Positions 40,228 through 50,032 are shown, counted from the stretch's first letter. The stretch: DNA of 57,580 bases from Phycisphaeraceae bacterium (GCA_028282685.1 JANQHK010000082.1:1-57580); one strand, 5' to 3'. Made by a program: numbers and translations. The notes: generated by a model from the letters alone, not told the origin.

Positions 40228-42696
40228 ATGGGGCCACGCGGCAAGAAACCGCAGAGGCCATTTCTAATGTGCAATACAGACCTGCTTGACCACGTGAGAG
40301 TTTCTGACAATGTTCACAAGCAAGCGAACAGAAATACGACGTGGCGTGCTGTGTTGAATCGCCCGGGCCAATTCAGTTTTCTGATGATGCTCGTCCTGAC
40401 CTTCGCGTGCATGGGGTGGATGAGCCGCATCGATTACAGCGCCTGGACCGTGTTGTGTCTGCTGGCGATCAGTCTGTTCAATGTCCAGTTGCTGCGAGCG
40501 ATTGCACGAGGGCGATTCACCTATTGCCCTAATTGGTTCGATGGAACGATCTGGCTGGTCTTGGCCTGGTGCGTCGTTCAGCTTCTTGGGGAATGGCAGA
40601 AATCAAATGAACCTTCAGCGATGTTGGGCTGGAGCCACGGCGCGCTGATGCAGCAGTGGATGATCCTTTGGCTTATGTGGACGGCTTTCCGTTTACATCG
40701 ACCACTCAGTCCGAAGACATGGAGACAGTTGGGCACCGTAGGACTGCCTACGGCGCTGATTATCTGTGTCGCCGTGGCCACATGGTTTGGCGAACCGATG
40801 ACACAGCACCGTCTTGCAGGAGTATTGATTGTTCTGGCGCTGCTCCAGTCGGCTATACCCTGGCGGCAACGCTCCGGCCCAAAAACCGCGAGTGCCATCA
40901 GCAAGCTGTCATGCGCAGGGCCGATTCTCGCCATGGTCATTGCCCTGCTGTGGCAGATGCCGTTGGAAAACTGGCGAGCGATCGCCGTAATGGTGCCGGC
41001 AGCAATCGCTCTGATGTACATCCGTTCCGCATCGCAGTGGGTGATCTGGGGCGTCAGCATCGCAACGGCAATCGCGTATGCTGGGATTTGGACGTTCTGG
41101 TTGGCACCGCCCACCGGCCCGATGCCATGGCTCGGCCTGAACGGGGCCGCCATGACACACACTCCCCCAGGCGCTGCAGGTTGGTTGGCACTGCTCAACC
41201 ATCTGGGCTTGCCCCTCACGACGATCCTGCTCGTTTTGCTGTTACGCTGCGCCGCAGCAATGCTGCGACACAAGGATGTTACTGGCAGACCGAGCTCCAT
41301 CGGATCGGCCTTGTTGGCCACAGCCATGATGACCTCGGTAGGGCTGGTGTTGGGTCCAGGCGGCCTGTTCCAGGCATCGGCCTGGCTGACGCTGGCTCTG
41401 ACGTGGTCACTGGCCGGGCGGTGGAATACAAGCACCGCACAGCAGCGCAGTGGATGGTGGTTCCTGGCGCCATTCGGCGTCATGCTGTGGATCATGGCGC
41501 TGCTGCCCTCGGGATTTCTTCGAACAACGAACGGGCAATATGGCTTAGATGACAAACACTCGCATGCCATCATCGGGTATCTGATAGTCGGTGTGTTGAG
41601 TTGGTGGCTCGGCTTAAGGTGGTGGGCCATTGCACTGGCGTTGGTTGCTGCCGCTACGATGGGGCTGATTGGAGAATGGTTGCAACCTCAGCTCTCGCTA
41701 CGCAGTTTTGAAACCGCCGACTTGGTGCATCACTTCATCGGCAATGCGCTGGGGGCATTGCCAATCGTTGTCATCAGCATCTCTCGCTGGCTGCGAAGCC
41801 GCAATCAATCTCACCGTTGGGAAGTGCAATATGGACCGGCGCGTTCGAGGGGCCTTGCCCTATACCGCGGGTCAGCAGTGGTGTTGATCGTATTGACTAC
41901 GTTGGTGATCATTACAAATATGGTGTGGGCGATCCGTCCCGCACCGCCGCCCTGGATCGCAGTCAGCGACGCGGTCATACCATCGCAGTCAACGAAAACG
42001 TTCACCGCCACGACCGGATATTGTTCAATGGCCAACCGTTCGCCGTGGTTGCTGAATTATTATTTCTGGTACGATCCGGATCGAACCACCACCGTATATA
42101 GAACATGGCAGACCTCCACCGCCTCGGGCTACCGCCACTGGATACGCCCCTGCGTCCCTACGCCCAAACCCGGCGAAACCCGGCGTATCCGGGTGGTCGG
42201 CCGACCTCGCGGGCCCCTGGCGCTGGCTCAGGACACCGGGCGCTGCTTCGGCTTAGGGCCCAATCAGCCGATCCTGTGCCTGGATGCATCGTGGTGGGTG
42301 AAATTGAACAGCCAACAGCAGCAGGAACTGAGGCACGTACTCAAGCTCAGCTCGCCTCCATGGCAGGCAATTTGCATATATCACGACGAAATAGGATGTT
42401 ACAAGGACATCCGAGAGGAGACCCGCGACGTTTTTCCGAACGCTGCCGTGTTCATGACTTGGCATGAACCTTACCGCGAAACTTGCCGCGAGCTACTGCA
42501 TCAATGTGAATTTCACACAAACCCAAGAAAACTGGTGGTACTGGCGGCCACACCCGATCAGGCCGATTACTGGAATAATATTCTCCGGCCATCCCAAGTG
42601 ATACCGACTTGGGACGATGAGGTGGTCTCGCCCAGTGGATCACAACCCCAAGCACCCGGCTGGATCGACCAATTGCGACGCTGCCTGACCGAATGA
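40228..42696 (+). CDS. Large polytopic membrane protein with VanZ-like domain and soluble C-terminal domain
   Basis: An 822-residue protein. Residues about 50-460 hold many hydrophobic helices without a recognised signature (possibly O-antigen ligase-like topology). A VanZ-type segment follows: DDKHSHAIIGYLIVGVLSWW, then IGEWLQPQLSLRSFETADLV and HHFIGNALGALP, with Asp-Lys-His near the start and a Gln in the usual R/D region. One more helix leads to a C-terminal soluble domain of about 220 residues with no family I can name. It sits between a GT4 and a Wzy-like gene, so a role in polymerisation, export or ligation of the polysaccharide is likely. The start at 40228 is uncertain; an ATG 13 codons later would also serve. 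Confidence 0.6.
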   Translation: MGPRGKKPQRPFLMCNTDLLDHVRVSDNVHKQANRNTTWRAVLNRPGQFSFLMMLVLTFACMGWMSRIDYSAWTVLCLLAISLFNVQLLRAIARGRFTYCPNWFDGTIWLVLAWCVVQLLGEWQKSNEPSAMLGWSHGALMQQWMILWLMWTAFRLHRPLSPKTWRQLGTVGLPTALIICVAVATWFGEPMTQHRLAGVLIVLALLQSAIPWRQRSGPKTASAISKLSCAGPILAMVIALLWQMPLENWRAIAVMVPAAIALMYIRSASQWVIWGVSIATAIAYAGIWTFWLAPPTGPMPWLGLNGAAMTHTPPGAAGWLALLNHLGLPLTTILLVLLLRCAAAMLRHKDVTGRPSSIGSALLATAMMTSVGLVLGPGGLFQASAWLTLALTWSLAGRWNTSTAQQRSGWWFLAPFGVMLWIMALLPSGFLRTTNGQYGLDDKHSHAIIGYLIVGVLSWWLGLRWWAIALALVAAATMGLIGEWLQPQLSLRSFETADLVHHFIGNALGALPIVVISISRWLRSRNQSHRWEVQYGPARSRGLALYRGSAVVLIVLTTLVIITNMVWAIRPAPPPWIAVSDAVIPSQSTKTFTATTGYCSMANRSPWLLNYYFWYDPDRTTTVYRTWQTSTASGYRHWIRPCVPTPKPGETRRIRVVGRPRGPLALAQDTGRCFGLGPNQPILCLDASWWVKLNSQQQQELRHVLKLSSPPWQAICIYHDEIGCYKDIREETRDVFPNAAVFMTWHEPYRETCRELLHQCEFHTNPRKLVVLAATPDQADYWNNILRPSQVIPTWDDEVVSPSGSQPQAPGWIDQLRRCLTE

Positions 42697-42780
42697 AGCC
42701 CAACTGTGTAGTACACGCCAGATTTCGGTCGATAGAAATGAGAATGGCGACCCAGAACCACAGGCGCCTCGGAGCAGTCC

Positions 42781-44136
42781 ATGTTTTATTTGGTTAATCT
42801 CGTTGATGTCATTCTGGTGGTTTTCACGACCGCCATGCTGGTGCGTCGCATTCGTTTTTCCATGCGAACGCGATACATTTTTGCCGCCGATCTGGTGTAT
42901 GGCATACTCTATATAGCTCATATCGTCCCCATGGCGCTATCCCGTATTGTCACGGATTGGGAATATAGCTGGATATGCAACCCCATGCTGATTCGCCTGG
43001 CCCGCACGCCACAGGAATTGTTGATCCATCGCACCATTCTGGGCTTAACTTTTCTCATGTTGCTGGTGTTCGGACGTAGTCGAAAAATTCAACAACACGC
43101 CCTGGCCAGCAATGCCAATATGTTCACTCGCTCAACCCAATTGCTTAAGTTGCAGCCGAGTGCCTCCGTAGAATCAATCCAAGGCCTATGCTGGTTACTT
43201 CTGCTGATTCCCTTTGCGGCTGTCCTATTCAGCCCGGAGCCGCTTCGATATCTATCGAAATGGGCTACGCCTGCAGCCCGTGGCTTCAGCTTTGAAAGCA
43301 TTCAATACTATACAATGGTCACATCCACACTTTGCTCGCTGGCCTTGTTAGCCTATGCAATCATCATATGGATTGAACTGAAAAAGCATCGAACCGTGAT
43401 GTATTACTCCATCATGCTCAGTACATTCATCGCCATTGCGGTGTCATATGTGCAGGGCAAGCGCAGTATGCTGCTGTTTGTCTTGATTGTCTTCTCGTTG
43501 TATAGCTTTAAGGAAAGCCGAATTCGAATGCAATATCTTGCATACCTCTGGATTGTGTTCATTTTGTTCATGCTGGCATACTTGACATTCGGCAAAGCGC
43601 AAGCAGGAGCCGATTTGACGACCCGGCGTGCAGTCAGTGAATTTTTCAGGGATTACACCATGCGACCCGCCCTGGTCGGGGCTTCATGGACTCAGCACAG
43701 CGCGATGCCACGCGGCAGCGGTCTGATTTTCCAAAGCGCCTTTTTCGTACCCCGCCGAATCTGGGCTGGAAAGCCATGGCCCACACCCGTCTACATGACG
43801 TCTTGGATTATGGGCGCAAGGGACAGGTTCGGGTGGGGCTTTGGCATGGGATTCATGGAAGATGGTCTTGCGAATTTCGGCTACTTAGGTTGGTTCCTAT
43901 ACACCACCGTCGTCCTTGGGATATGTCGCTTCATCGACCGAATGGTCTATAGAAAAGAAACCATATACCTCTTGCTGGGCTTGTTCATCGTTTACGCGTC
44001 TGCATTTGCTTTCTCCGTACTGATCAAGCTGGCGGTTTTCACTTTCATTCCTTTGTTGATACTGGGCCCGCTCGTGGCCAATCCGCGCAACTGGCTTGCG
44101 CCCTATCGCCCTTTACCACGATCAACGCCAACATAG
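42781..44136 (+). CDS. Wzy-like oligosaccharide repeat-unit polymerase
   Basis: A 451-residue protein with about 10-12 predicted membrane helices and a long extracytoplasmic loop near residues 270-370 (DLTTRRAVSEFFRDYTMRPA, then LIFQSAFFVPRRIWAGKPWP). The C-terminal segment FGWGFGMGFMEDGLANFGYL GWF-type (Gly-rich, Glu, Asn-Phe-Gly) matches the common pattern of Wzy/oligosaccharide-repeat-unit polymerases, which join undecaprenyl-linked units on the periplasmic face. Sequence conservation in this family is low, so assignment rests on topology, this motif and position among Wzx and glycosyltransferases. GGAG lies 8 bp before the ATG. Confidence 0.75.
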   Translation: MFYLVNLVDVILVVFTTAMLVRRIRFSMRTRYIFAADLVYGILYIAHIVPMALSRIVTDWEYSWICNPMLIRLARTPQELLIHRTILGLTFLMLLVFGRSRKIQQHALASNANMFTRSTQLLKLQPSASVESIQGLCWLLLLIPFAAVLFSPEPLRYLSKWATPAARGFSFESIQYYTMVTSTLCSLALLAYAIIIWIELKKHRTVMYYSIMLSTFIAIAVSYVQGKRSMLLFVLIVFSLYSFKESRIRMQYLAYLWIVFILFMLAYLTFGKAQAGADLTTRRAVSEFFRDYTMRPALVGASWTQHSAMPRGSGLIFQSAFFVPRRIWAGKPWPTPVYMTSWIMGARDRFGWGFGMGFMEDGLANFGYLGWFLYTTVVLGICRFIDRMVYRKETIYLLLGLFIVYASAFAFSVLIKLAVFTFIPLLILGPLVANPRNWLAPYRPLPRSTPT

Positions 44137-44269
44137 TCGAACGGACGTGCGTATCCGATCCGTCTGAAAAACCACACTGTGCACCGTGCTCATCGATCCG
44201 TAACGGGGAGGTAACGTCGCAGGATGAATGTGGCGTGCCGATCGGATATAAATCCCCTTGGAGTTCCCT

Positions 44270-45448
44270 ATGAAACTGGCCGTGATCATGGATTCGCGTT
44301 TCTACCGGACCCCGGATGGATATGTCACATTTTCCAATGTCCGCGGGCCGTATTGGAAAGAATTCGCCAACCACTGGGACAAAATATACCTCTTCGTTCG
44401 CAGCTGGCCGATCGGGGATCAGCAATATGATCAGAGCGATGTCATTAATGACTCCAAAATTGAAGTGGTTGAACTGCCAGCCTATGCGGGCTTATGGGGT
44501 TTCCTGAAAAATCGCAGGAAGATTCGAAATACGATCTCGGCTCATATCGATCGCGTTGATGTGATCAATTCAAGAGGACCGGGTCAATTGTCAGGCCTCG
44601 CCGTTCGCTATTTTGCTTCCCAACGCCCGACGATGGTAACGATTCTGGGAGATATCGAGGGCATGTTTCTATCCGAACGCTCTTCGTATCGATACTTTCC
44701 GTTTCTCTGGCCTTTAAGAAAGTGGGTAGCGCGAGGAATCGCCTACCGCTATCGTCGATTGCTGCGTTCGGCCGCCTGCATCATCGGAGTATCCACATAT
44801 TTGATGCACAAATATCGTTCTTCGCAAAATCAACTGGCCGGGCAGATAGCGGACACCAAGCTGAGGCCAAAAGACTTCATTCCGCCGCGACCCCGTCAGG
44901 GGCCTCTGAAGGGAATCACCGCCGGGAGAATCTGGGAGTTGAAAAACTACCAGACCATCATTCGCGGTATCGCCCGGGCACGCGAGAAAGGACATGATTG
45001 TTATTTCAGATTTTGTGGCGATGGATACTACCGTGAAACCCTGGAAACCTTGACCCAAAAATTGGGTGTCGAAGACTTGATTGATTTTTTCGGGCGCACC
45101 GAATCGCAGGATGAGCTGTGGCGGCTTTATGGAGAGGCGGATTATTCCTGCCTGGTCAGCCATACCGAAGGCCTTCCCCTGGCTGCGATCGAAGCCATGG
45201 CAACGGGATTGCCCGTCATCATTGCCGACCTGCCTTATGCCGATGATTTGATTCAGGACGCCGAGCAAGGCTACCGTATCGGTCTCAATGATGCAGACGC
45301 ACTTGCCGATCACCTGGTGAAGTTTGCATCCGACGAATCACTACGTTACACCATGGCCCGGAAGGCATTCGACAAAGCTCAGAAACTGACGATTGCGGAG
45401 CAAGCACGGAATTTCGCCGAATTGGCCAAGCAAGCCGCTGCACAATAA
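44270..45448 (+). CDS. Glycosyltransferase family 4-like
   Basis: A 392-residue GT-B glycosyltransferase. The C-terminal half is clear: GITAGRIWELKNYQTIIRGI, FRFCGDGYYRETLETL, DFFGRTESQDELWRLYGEAD, SCLVSHTEGLPLAAIEAMAT (E-x7-E motif), GLPVIIADLPYADDLI. The N-terminal half is weakly conserved, as usual for the acceptor domain. The ATG at 44270 is used because TTGGAG sits 6 bp upstream; the longer frame starts at a TTG inside that site. It is preceded by a 133-bp space and followed after 17 bp by an acetyltransferase gene, probably in one transcript. Confidence 0.9.
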   Translation: MKLAVIMDSRFYRTPDGYVTFSNVRGPYWKEFANHWDKIYLFVRSWPIGDQQYDQSDVINDSKIEVVELPAYAGLWGFLKNRRKIRNTISAHIDRVDVINSRGPGQLSGLAVRYFASQRPTMVTILGDIEGMFLSERSSYRYFPFLWPLRKWVARGIAYRYRRLLRSAACIIGVSTYLMHKYRSSQNQLAGQIADTKLRPKDFIPPRPRQGPLKGITAGRIWELKNYQTIIRGIARAREKGHDCYFRFCGDGYYRETLETLTQKLGVEDLIDFFGRTESQDELWRLYGEADYSCLVSHTEGLPLAAIEAMATGLPVIIADLPYADDLIQDAEQGYRIGLNDADALADHLVKFASDESLRYTMARKAFDKAQKLTIAEQARNFAELAKQAAAQ

Positions 45449-45465
45449 AAATAACAACTCAACAC

Positions 45466-46077
45466 ATGAGCAATAAAACGACATCCAAAACTCGATTGGT
45501 TCGTATATTGTTACGATTCCAGAAGCAATCCGTGCGGTTTTGGAGCTGTACGCCCAAGGGATTTTCCAGACTCTGCCTGCGCTTGTTCAGAAATGGAGAA
45601 AGCCCGTTCGCATACATTTTCCGTTACCTGTGTGTTCACCGGTTAGCCAAATCCTGCGGTGACAAAGTGGTCATATTTCCGGGCGTTTGGTTTTATCACC
45701 TGGATAAGCTCATCATCGGAACCAACGTGACGATGCATCAGAATTGTTATTTCGATGCCTATGGTGGAATCACGATCGGAAGCAATGTCGCCATTGCCCA
45801 CGGCTGTTCCTTCCTGAGCAGCGATCATGAAATAGACGATATCGATTGTCCCATGAAGGATGCCGATGCCGTTTCCGCGCCGGTCACCATCGGTGATGAC
45901 GTATGGGTCGGTTGCGGAGTTCGCGTGCTGAAGGGAGCGACACTGGGCGACGGTTGTGTCGTTGGGGCAGGAGCCGTGGTCACACGCCCCATTCCGTCAC
46001 TCGCCATTGCCGGAGGTATACCCGCCAAAATTATTCGTTATCGCAAAACAGCTGACACACAAGAGCAAGCCGAATAA
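45466..46077 (+). CDS. Hexapeptide-repeat O-acetyltransferase
   Basis: A 203-residue acyltransferase of the left-handed beta-helix class (maltose/galactoside acetyltransferase type). Repeats: LIIGTNVTMHQNCYFDAYGG, ITIGSNVAIAHGCSFLSSDH, VTIGDDVWVGCGVRVLKGAT, GCVVGAGAVVTRPIPSLAIA, then GGIPAKIIRY. The probable catalytic His lies in AIAHGCSFLSSDHEIDD, the usual position before the loop. It would O-acetylate a sugar of the repeat unit using acetyl-CoA. The first 60 residues are basic and rich in Arg/Lys/Phe and may form an extra amphipathic region. It is the last plus-strand gene of the polysaccharide block, converging on a GT4 gene 64 bp away. Confidence 0.9.
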   Translation: MSNKTTSKTRLVRILLRFQKQSVRFWSCTPKGFSRLCLRLFRNGESPFAYIFRYLCVHRLAKSCGDKVVIFPGVWFYHLDKLIIGTNVTMHQNCYFDAYGGITIGSNVAIAHGCSFLSSDHEIDDIDCPMKDADAVSAPVTIGDDVWVGCGVRVLKGATLGDGCVVGAGAVVTRPIPSLAIAGGIPAKIIRYRKTADTQEQAE

Positions 46078-46141
46078 ATCCAGAAAACGGGAATCCACCT
46101 GAAACGCTGCCGCCAATTATCGAACCCAGATGACCCGGGGA

Positions 46142-47299
46142 TCATTGACCAAGCATGTCTTTGTATAAATCCAGTAAAGCCCGGTGAATGGAATCCGGAT
46201 GAAAGCGCCGGAGCACCCGCTCACGACCGGCTCGGCCCATGCGGCGGCGCAAGGCCTCGTCGCCCATCAAGTCCGCCATGGCTTGCCGGAGCGGTTCGTG
46301 TCGGCCCCAGGGAACGATCCGTCCGGTCCGCTCATTCTCCACGCTATCGATGGCGCCCACGGCATCGGTGGTGATCACGGGCCGCTCCATGGCCGCCGCT
46401 TCCAGAGGCACGTTGGGAAATCCTTCCCGCCACGTCGGCAACACCACCAGTTCGGATGCCGCGTACACAACACGAGGGTCCGCCAGGTAGTCCATGGTCA
46501 GGATCTGAGGATGGGTTTGCAGCGCCCGGGTCACTTCCTCCTCCAGCGCGCCCACCGTTTCCCGCATGCCAAGGACAAGCAGCCGCCAGCCGGGGTGGCG
46601 ATCCGCAAGAGGGGTGAAGGCGCGCACCAGTTCGTTGATGCCCTTGTCCTGCCGCACCCGACCGACGAACAAGACGATCTTTTCCGCTTCGCCCAATCCG
46701 AGCGAGCCGCGGAAGCGCGTGACCGCCTCGGAGTCGATTTGCACGGGATCAAATTGCTCCGGATTCACTCCCTTGCTTCCGCCTTGCCCGAACACCACCA
46801 GCCGGCCCGAGCTACCAATACGATCGTTCAACATCGCCTGGCGCAAGCTCGGCGAGACGCAGATCACCCGACTCGCCAACGCGCAGGTTAATCGGTCCAG
46901 CCAGACAAAGGCGCGGCGTTTGAGACCTGACGTGTTTTCGTAGGCCCGGCCGCGAACCGTAATCACGCGGCGGCGATGGCCGCTCAGAAAACCGGCCAGC
47001 GTTCCCAACAGCATGGCCTTGGGCGTTGAGCAATGAACGATATCAAACCGATTGCGTATAAAAAACCACCAAAGCAGGCATAAACAGACTAAATCTTTCA
47101 GCGGATGTGGCTGGCGCACCAACCATGCATTGGTGCGCACGGTGAAGCCGGCGTTCTGTATCGCTTCAATCGATGCTTGCGGCTGTGTCCCGGACAACCC
47201 GATCGGCTCGTACCCTTCGCGGCGCAACATGTGAAAAATATCGAGGTTGAATTTTTCCAGAGACAGCGGATAGGTTGTCATCACGCAAATGCGCTTCAT
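46142..47299 (-). CDS. Glycosyltransferase family 4 (PglA/WbaZ-like)
   Basis: A 385-residue GT-B glycosyltransferase starting MKRICVMTTYPLSLEKFNLD. Acceptor-domain features are FDIVHCSTPKAMLLGTLAGF and VITVRGRAYENTSGLKRRAF; donor-domain features are KIVLFVGRVRQDKGINELVR, VLPTWREGFPNVPLEAAAME (E-x7-E motif) and PVITTDAVGAIDSV. This resembles PglA-type alpha-1,3-GalNAc transferases that add the second sugar in N-glycan and O-antigen assembly, and fits with the PglC-, PglD- and PglE-like genes of the locus. The ATG at 47299 was chosen at the family N-terminus; the frame upstream is open but unconserved. Confidence 0.9.
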   Translation of the reverse strand: MKRICVMTTYPLSLEKFNLDIFHMLRREGYEPIGLSGTQPQASIEAIQNAGFTVRTNAWLVRQPHPLKDLVCLCLLWWFFIRNRFDIVHCSTPKAMLLGTLAGFLSGHRRRVITVRGRAYENTSGLKRRAFVWLDRLTCALASRVICVSPSLRQAMLNDRIGSSGRLVVFGQGGSKGVNPEQFDPVQIDSEAVTRFRGSLGLGEAEKIVLFVGRVRQDKGINELVRAFTPLADRHPGWRLLVLGMRETVGALEEEVTRALQTHPQILTMDYLADPRVVYAASELVVLPTWREGFPNVPLEAAAMERPVITTDAVGAIDSVENERTGRIVPWGRHEPLRQAMADLMGDEALRRRMGRAGRERVLRRFHPDSIHRALLDLYKDMLGQ

Positions 47300-47638
47300 T
47301 CCGGAATTCTCACAGAAGGGCCAGACGAAAATCGCGGAATTTTTCCTGAGGCGGGGAGGCATCGCCTGTAAGATAAGGCGGAAAAGCAGATATCGCTGAA
47401 ACACCCGCTTGCGATCTTGCCCGGTACACTGCTGGAACCGGGGCGGCATTGTACTGGAACCGCGTCCGGTAAACAATATAAACTGCACCGGTTCAAACCG
47501 ACGGCGTGAACCCCACGCCGGCCTACGTATCGAAAATGGTGCATCCACCGCATTGCCACAGTCCGATGGTAACCGATAGCATCACCCGGCGGGTCACCGA
47601 CGACTCCCTCCGGACAGCTGCACTTTGATTGGTGAAAA
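47300..47638. other. 339-bp divergent intergenic region
   Basis: Space between a leftward glycosyltransferase and a rightward secreted lyase gene, so it must hold both promoters. It shows a short direct repeat, TACTGGAACCGCG-like with an imperfect copy (CTGCTGGAACCGGGGCGG), near 47430-47470. No gene, terminator or convincing -35/-10 pair was found. Confidence 0.35.
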
Positions 47639-50032
47639 ATGAACCGGAATCGGACATCCGTCATCCTCCTGATCCTGCCGTTCCTGTGTGTCGGGTGGGC
47701 GCAGGGCGATGTGCCCGGTCATCTGCGCATGATCCTGCCTTTCGAGGACGGCGTGCATGCGTGCGAGGGGGCGGCCCAACCTTTCGTCGCAGCGGGCAAC
47801 GTGCAATTGATTCCGGCGGAAGACAGGCGCGGCAACGTACTGCGCTTCAGGGCGCTCGAGCCCGACAAGCCGTCTGCTTTGGTCATTGCGGGAGTCAATC
47901 TGCCGCACGAGAAGGGAACCGTCGGGGCCTGGTTTCGTCTGCAAAACGACACGGAAAACGACGCCCGGCGCAACGTCTGGCTGCTCAGTCTCATTCCCCG
48001 CGTGGGCGAACCTTTCCGTGTGCTACCGGGTTCCAAGGGCACCGGACTCGCGGTCGTGCAGGAAAAGAACGGCACGATGGCGCTGTACGTCTATCAACTG
48101 GGCCAAAGCAACCAGGACATGTTTTTCGGAGCGGGCATCGATCTGGCCGAGCCGGATACGGTGGCGATACGCATCCCATTACCAACCGAAGGCCGGAATG
48201 CGTGGCATCATGTCCGCCTGGGATGGAACCGGACCGATCGCACGGTATGGCTGGCCGTGGATGATGTGCAACGGCAAGCGCGTGTCGACTTTCGTCCCGC
48301 GGTCTCGCACTGCCTCCTGGTCGGCAGCCCTCCGCTGCTGCACGCTCGCAACGGCGTCGGGTTGCTCGGTGACATCGACGATTTGGTCATCGACGCGCGG
48401 GATCCGGCATCCGCGCCTGGCGCGGGCCGGGACAAACCCCAGACCTTGCCGAAGATGGCCGCGCGCCGCCCCATGCGGGAGTCGGCGCAATCCCTGACCG
48501 ATAGTCCGCTCGGCGAGCCCCTGGAGACCATGGTGCGCACCCATCTGCGTATGGTGATGGACAGTCAAACGCACGGGGGATGGGCCTACACAAGGACGTG
48601 GCCCAGCGGTATGAATTTTCTGTCGACGGGCGTGGTGGTCCCTTACAGCCAACGTTATTTCTGCAACTCCAAAGATCAGACCAGCGCCTATGCCGCGATC
48701 CTGCTTGCGACGGCATACGACGTGCTGGCGGATCACCGATATCTTGCCGCAGCTAAAAAAACGGCCGACGCCTACCTTCAGTTTCAAGCGCCCCGGGGAT
48801 GGTGGCCATACAGTGCCGTGCACCACCCCGAACAACGCCGCCTGGCGCCTCTGGGACATCCGCGGCAAGCCCCCCTGGAAGATCACGTGCAAGCGTATCC
48901 GATTGTGCTGATGCAAATCATGCACCGGCTGACCGGCGACGCCAAGTATTGGCAGGCGGCGGAAAAAGGCGTCGAGCTTATCCTCCATACGCAAAACCCC
49001 AACGGGTCCTGGCCCCATCGATACGATCTGGCACTGGACCGCGGACTGGGGGCGCGTTCCAAATATCATCAAGGCGGCTGCATCAATGACAACGCCACCA
49101 GCGACCAAATGCGGGTCATGCTGCTGGCGTACCGGCAAACCGGCGAACCGAAATACCTCGCCAGTGTCTTGAAGGCGGCGGATTGGCTGGTTGAGGCCTT
49201 CATCGACAAACGGGTGAAAGGATGGGCGCCGCAATACGACCGGAACAACGTGCCGGTGGAAGGTCGGCACTTTGAGCCGGCGGCGGTGTCGCTGTCCGAG
49301 GGAATGAAATCGCCTGTGTCATGTCTTGTCCTGGCGTGGCGCCTGACCGGCGACGACCGGTACCTGGCGCCGGTGCGCAAGTGGATCGCCTGGATGTGGC
49401 AACATCGCGTGTTCCTCAATGAAGAAAAAACACAATGGGGCTGGTTCACCCATTACGACATCAAGACGGGCAAGCCCATCCGAATGTGGCAACGTGAAAT
49501 CCATTTCCTGACCGACCCCGCGGAAGCCAAAGACCGAGGCTACACCGATTTTCTCAAGCAAACCGTCGTCGCGATGAAGAGTCGCACGATCGACCGCGCC
49601 GAGCGGTTGAAGGCGAGAAAAGAAAAGTTGGAGCGGATCAGCCAGTGGGAGAATCGCGCGTTGAAGGGAGCCGAGCCCGATCGTTTTCCGATCATGCGAT
49701 CGTTTGACTGGACGATGGGAAGTTGGCCAACCTGGGGGGATGCCGATCCCGTCGGCCGCGCCATGGCGCCCCAGCATCCCCGACTGGCCCTGGCGCTGGA
49801 CGATCTGTATACCATGCTGCTGTTAAAAGAGCCGGCCGACACAGACCGCCGTTTCGCAACGTTTCGCCCGGCCGATTGGACCGACGTCTTCAACCTGGTC
49901 ATGTCCCCCGAAGCCCAGGCCCAGCCCCTGACCGACGAAGAACGCAAAGCCGCCGAACGGCGCAGGAACAAACCGTCATCCCGGGCCCGCGCCGCTTCCG
50001 CATCACCAACGCCGCGGGCGGCATTGCACTGA
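47639..50032 (+). CDS. Secreted protein with LamG-like and (alpha/alpha)-barrel polysaccharide-lyase-like domains
   Basis: A 797-residue exported protein with signal peptide MNRNRTSVILLILPFLCVGW and AQG cleavage. Residues about 30-260 form a LamG/concanavalin-like carbohydrate-binding sandwich (GTVGAWFRLQNDTENDARRN, DGAGNAWHHVRLGW-type pattern, GLLGDIDDLVIDA). Residues about 300-740 form helical hairpins resembling a PL10 pectate-lyase or related (alpha/alpha) toroid: QTSAYAAILLATAYDVLADH, WPYSAVHHPEQRRLAPLG, NGSWPHRYDLALD, GGCINDNATSDQMRVMLLAY. The C-terminus is basic and Ser/Ala/Pro-rich. Likely degrades a polyuronate outside the cell; the subfamily assignment is tentative. The start is the ATG at 47639 with a weak GGTGAAAA site. 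Confidence 0.65.
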   Translation: MNRNRTSVILLILPFLCVGWAQGDVPGHLRMILPFEDGVHACEGAAQPFVAAGNVQLIPAEDRRGNVLRFRALEPDKPSALVIAGVNLPHEKGTVGAWFRLQNDTENDARRNVWLLSLIPRVGEPFRVLPGSKGTGLAVVQEKNGTMALYVYQLGQSNQDMFFGAGIDLAEPDTVAIRIPLPTEGRNAWHHVRLGWNRTDRTVWLAVDDVQRQARVDFRPAVSHCLLVGSPPLLHARNGVGLLGDIDDLVIDARDPASAPGAGRDKPQTLPKMAARRPMRESAQSLTDSPLGEPLETMVRTHLRMVMDSQTHGGWAYTRTWPSGMNFLSTGVVVPYSQRYFCNSKDQTSAYAAILLATAYDVLADHRYLAAAKKTADAYLQFQAPRGWWPYSAVHHPEQRRLAPLGHPRQAPLEDHVQAYPIVLMQIMHRLTGDAKYWQAAEKGVELILHTQNPNGSWPHRYDLALDRGLGARSKYHQGGCINDNATSDQMRVMLLAYRQTGEPKYLASVLKAADWLVEAFIDKRVKGWAPQYDRNNVPVEGRHFEPAAVSLSEGMKSPVSCLVLAWRLTGDDRYLAPVRKWIAWMWQHRVFLNEEKTQWGWFTHYDIKTGKPIRMWQREIHFLTDPAEAKDRGYTDFLKQTVVAMKSRTIDRAERLKARKEKLERISQWENRALKGAEPDRFPIMRSFDWTMGSWPTWGDADPVGRAMAPQHPRLALALDDLYTMLLLKEPADTDRRFATFRPADWTDVFNLVMSPEAQAQPLTDEERKAAERRRNKPSSRARAASASPTPRAALH

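Noticed and set aside
40578-41630. A 350-codon open frame on the minus strand inside the VanZ-type gene
   Set aside because: It is antisense to a codon-biased membrane-protein gene and has no signal, domain or ribosome-binding site.
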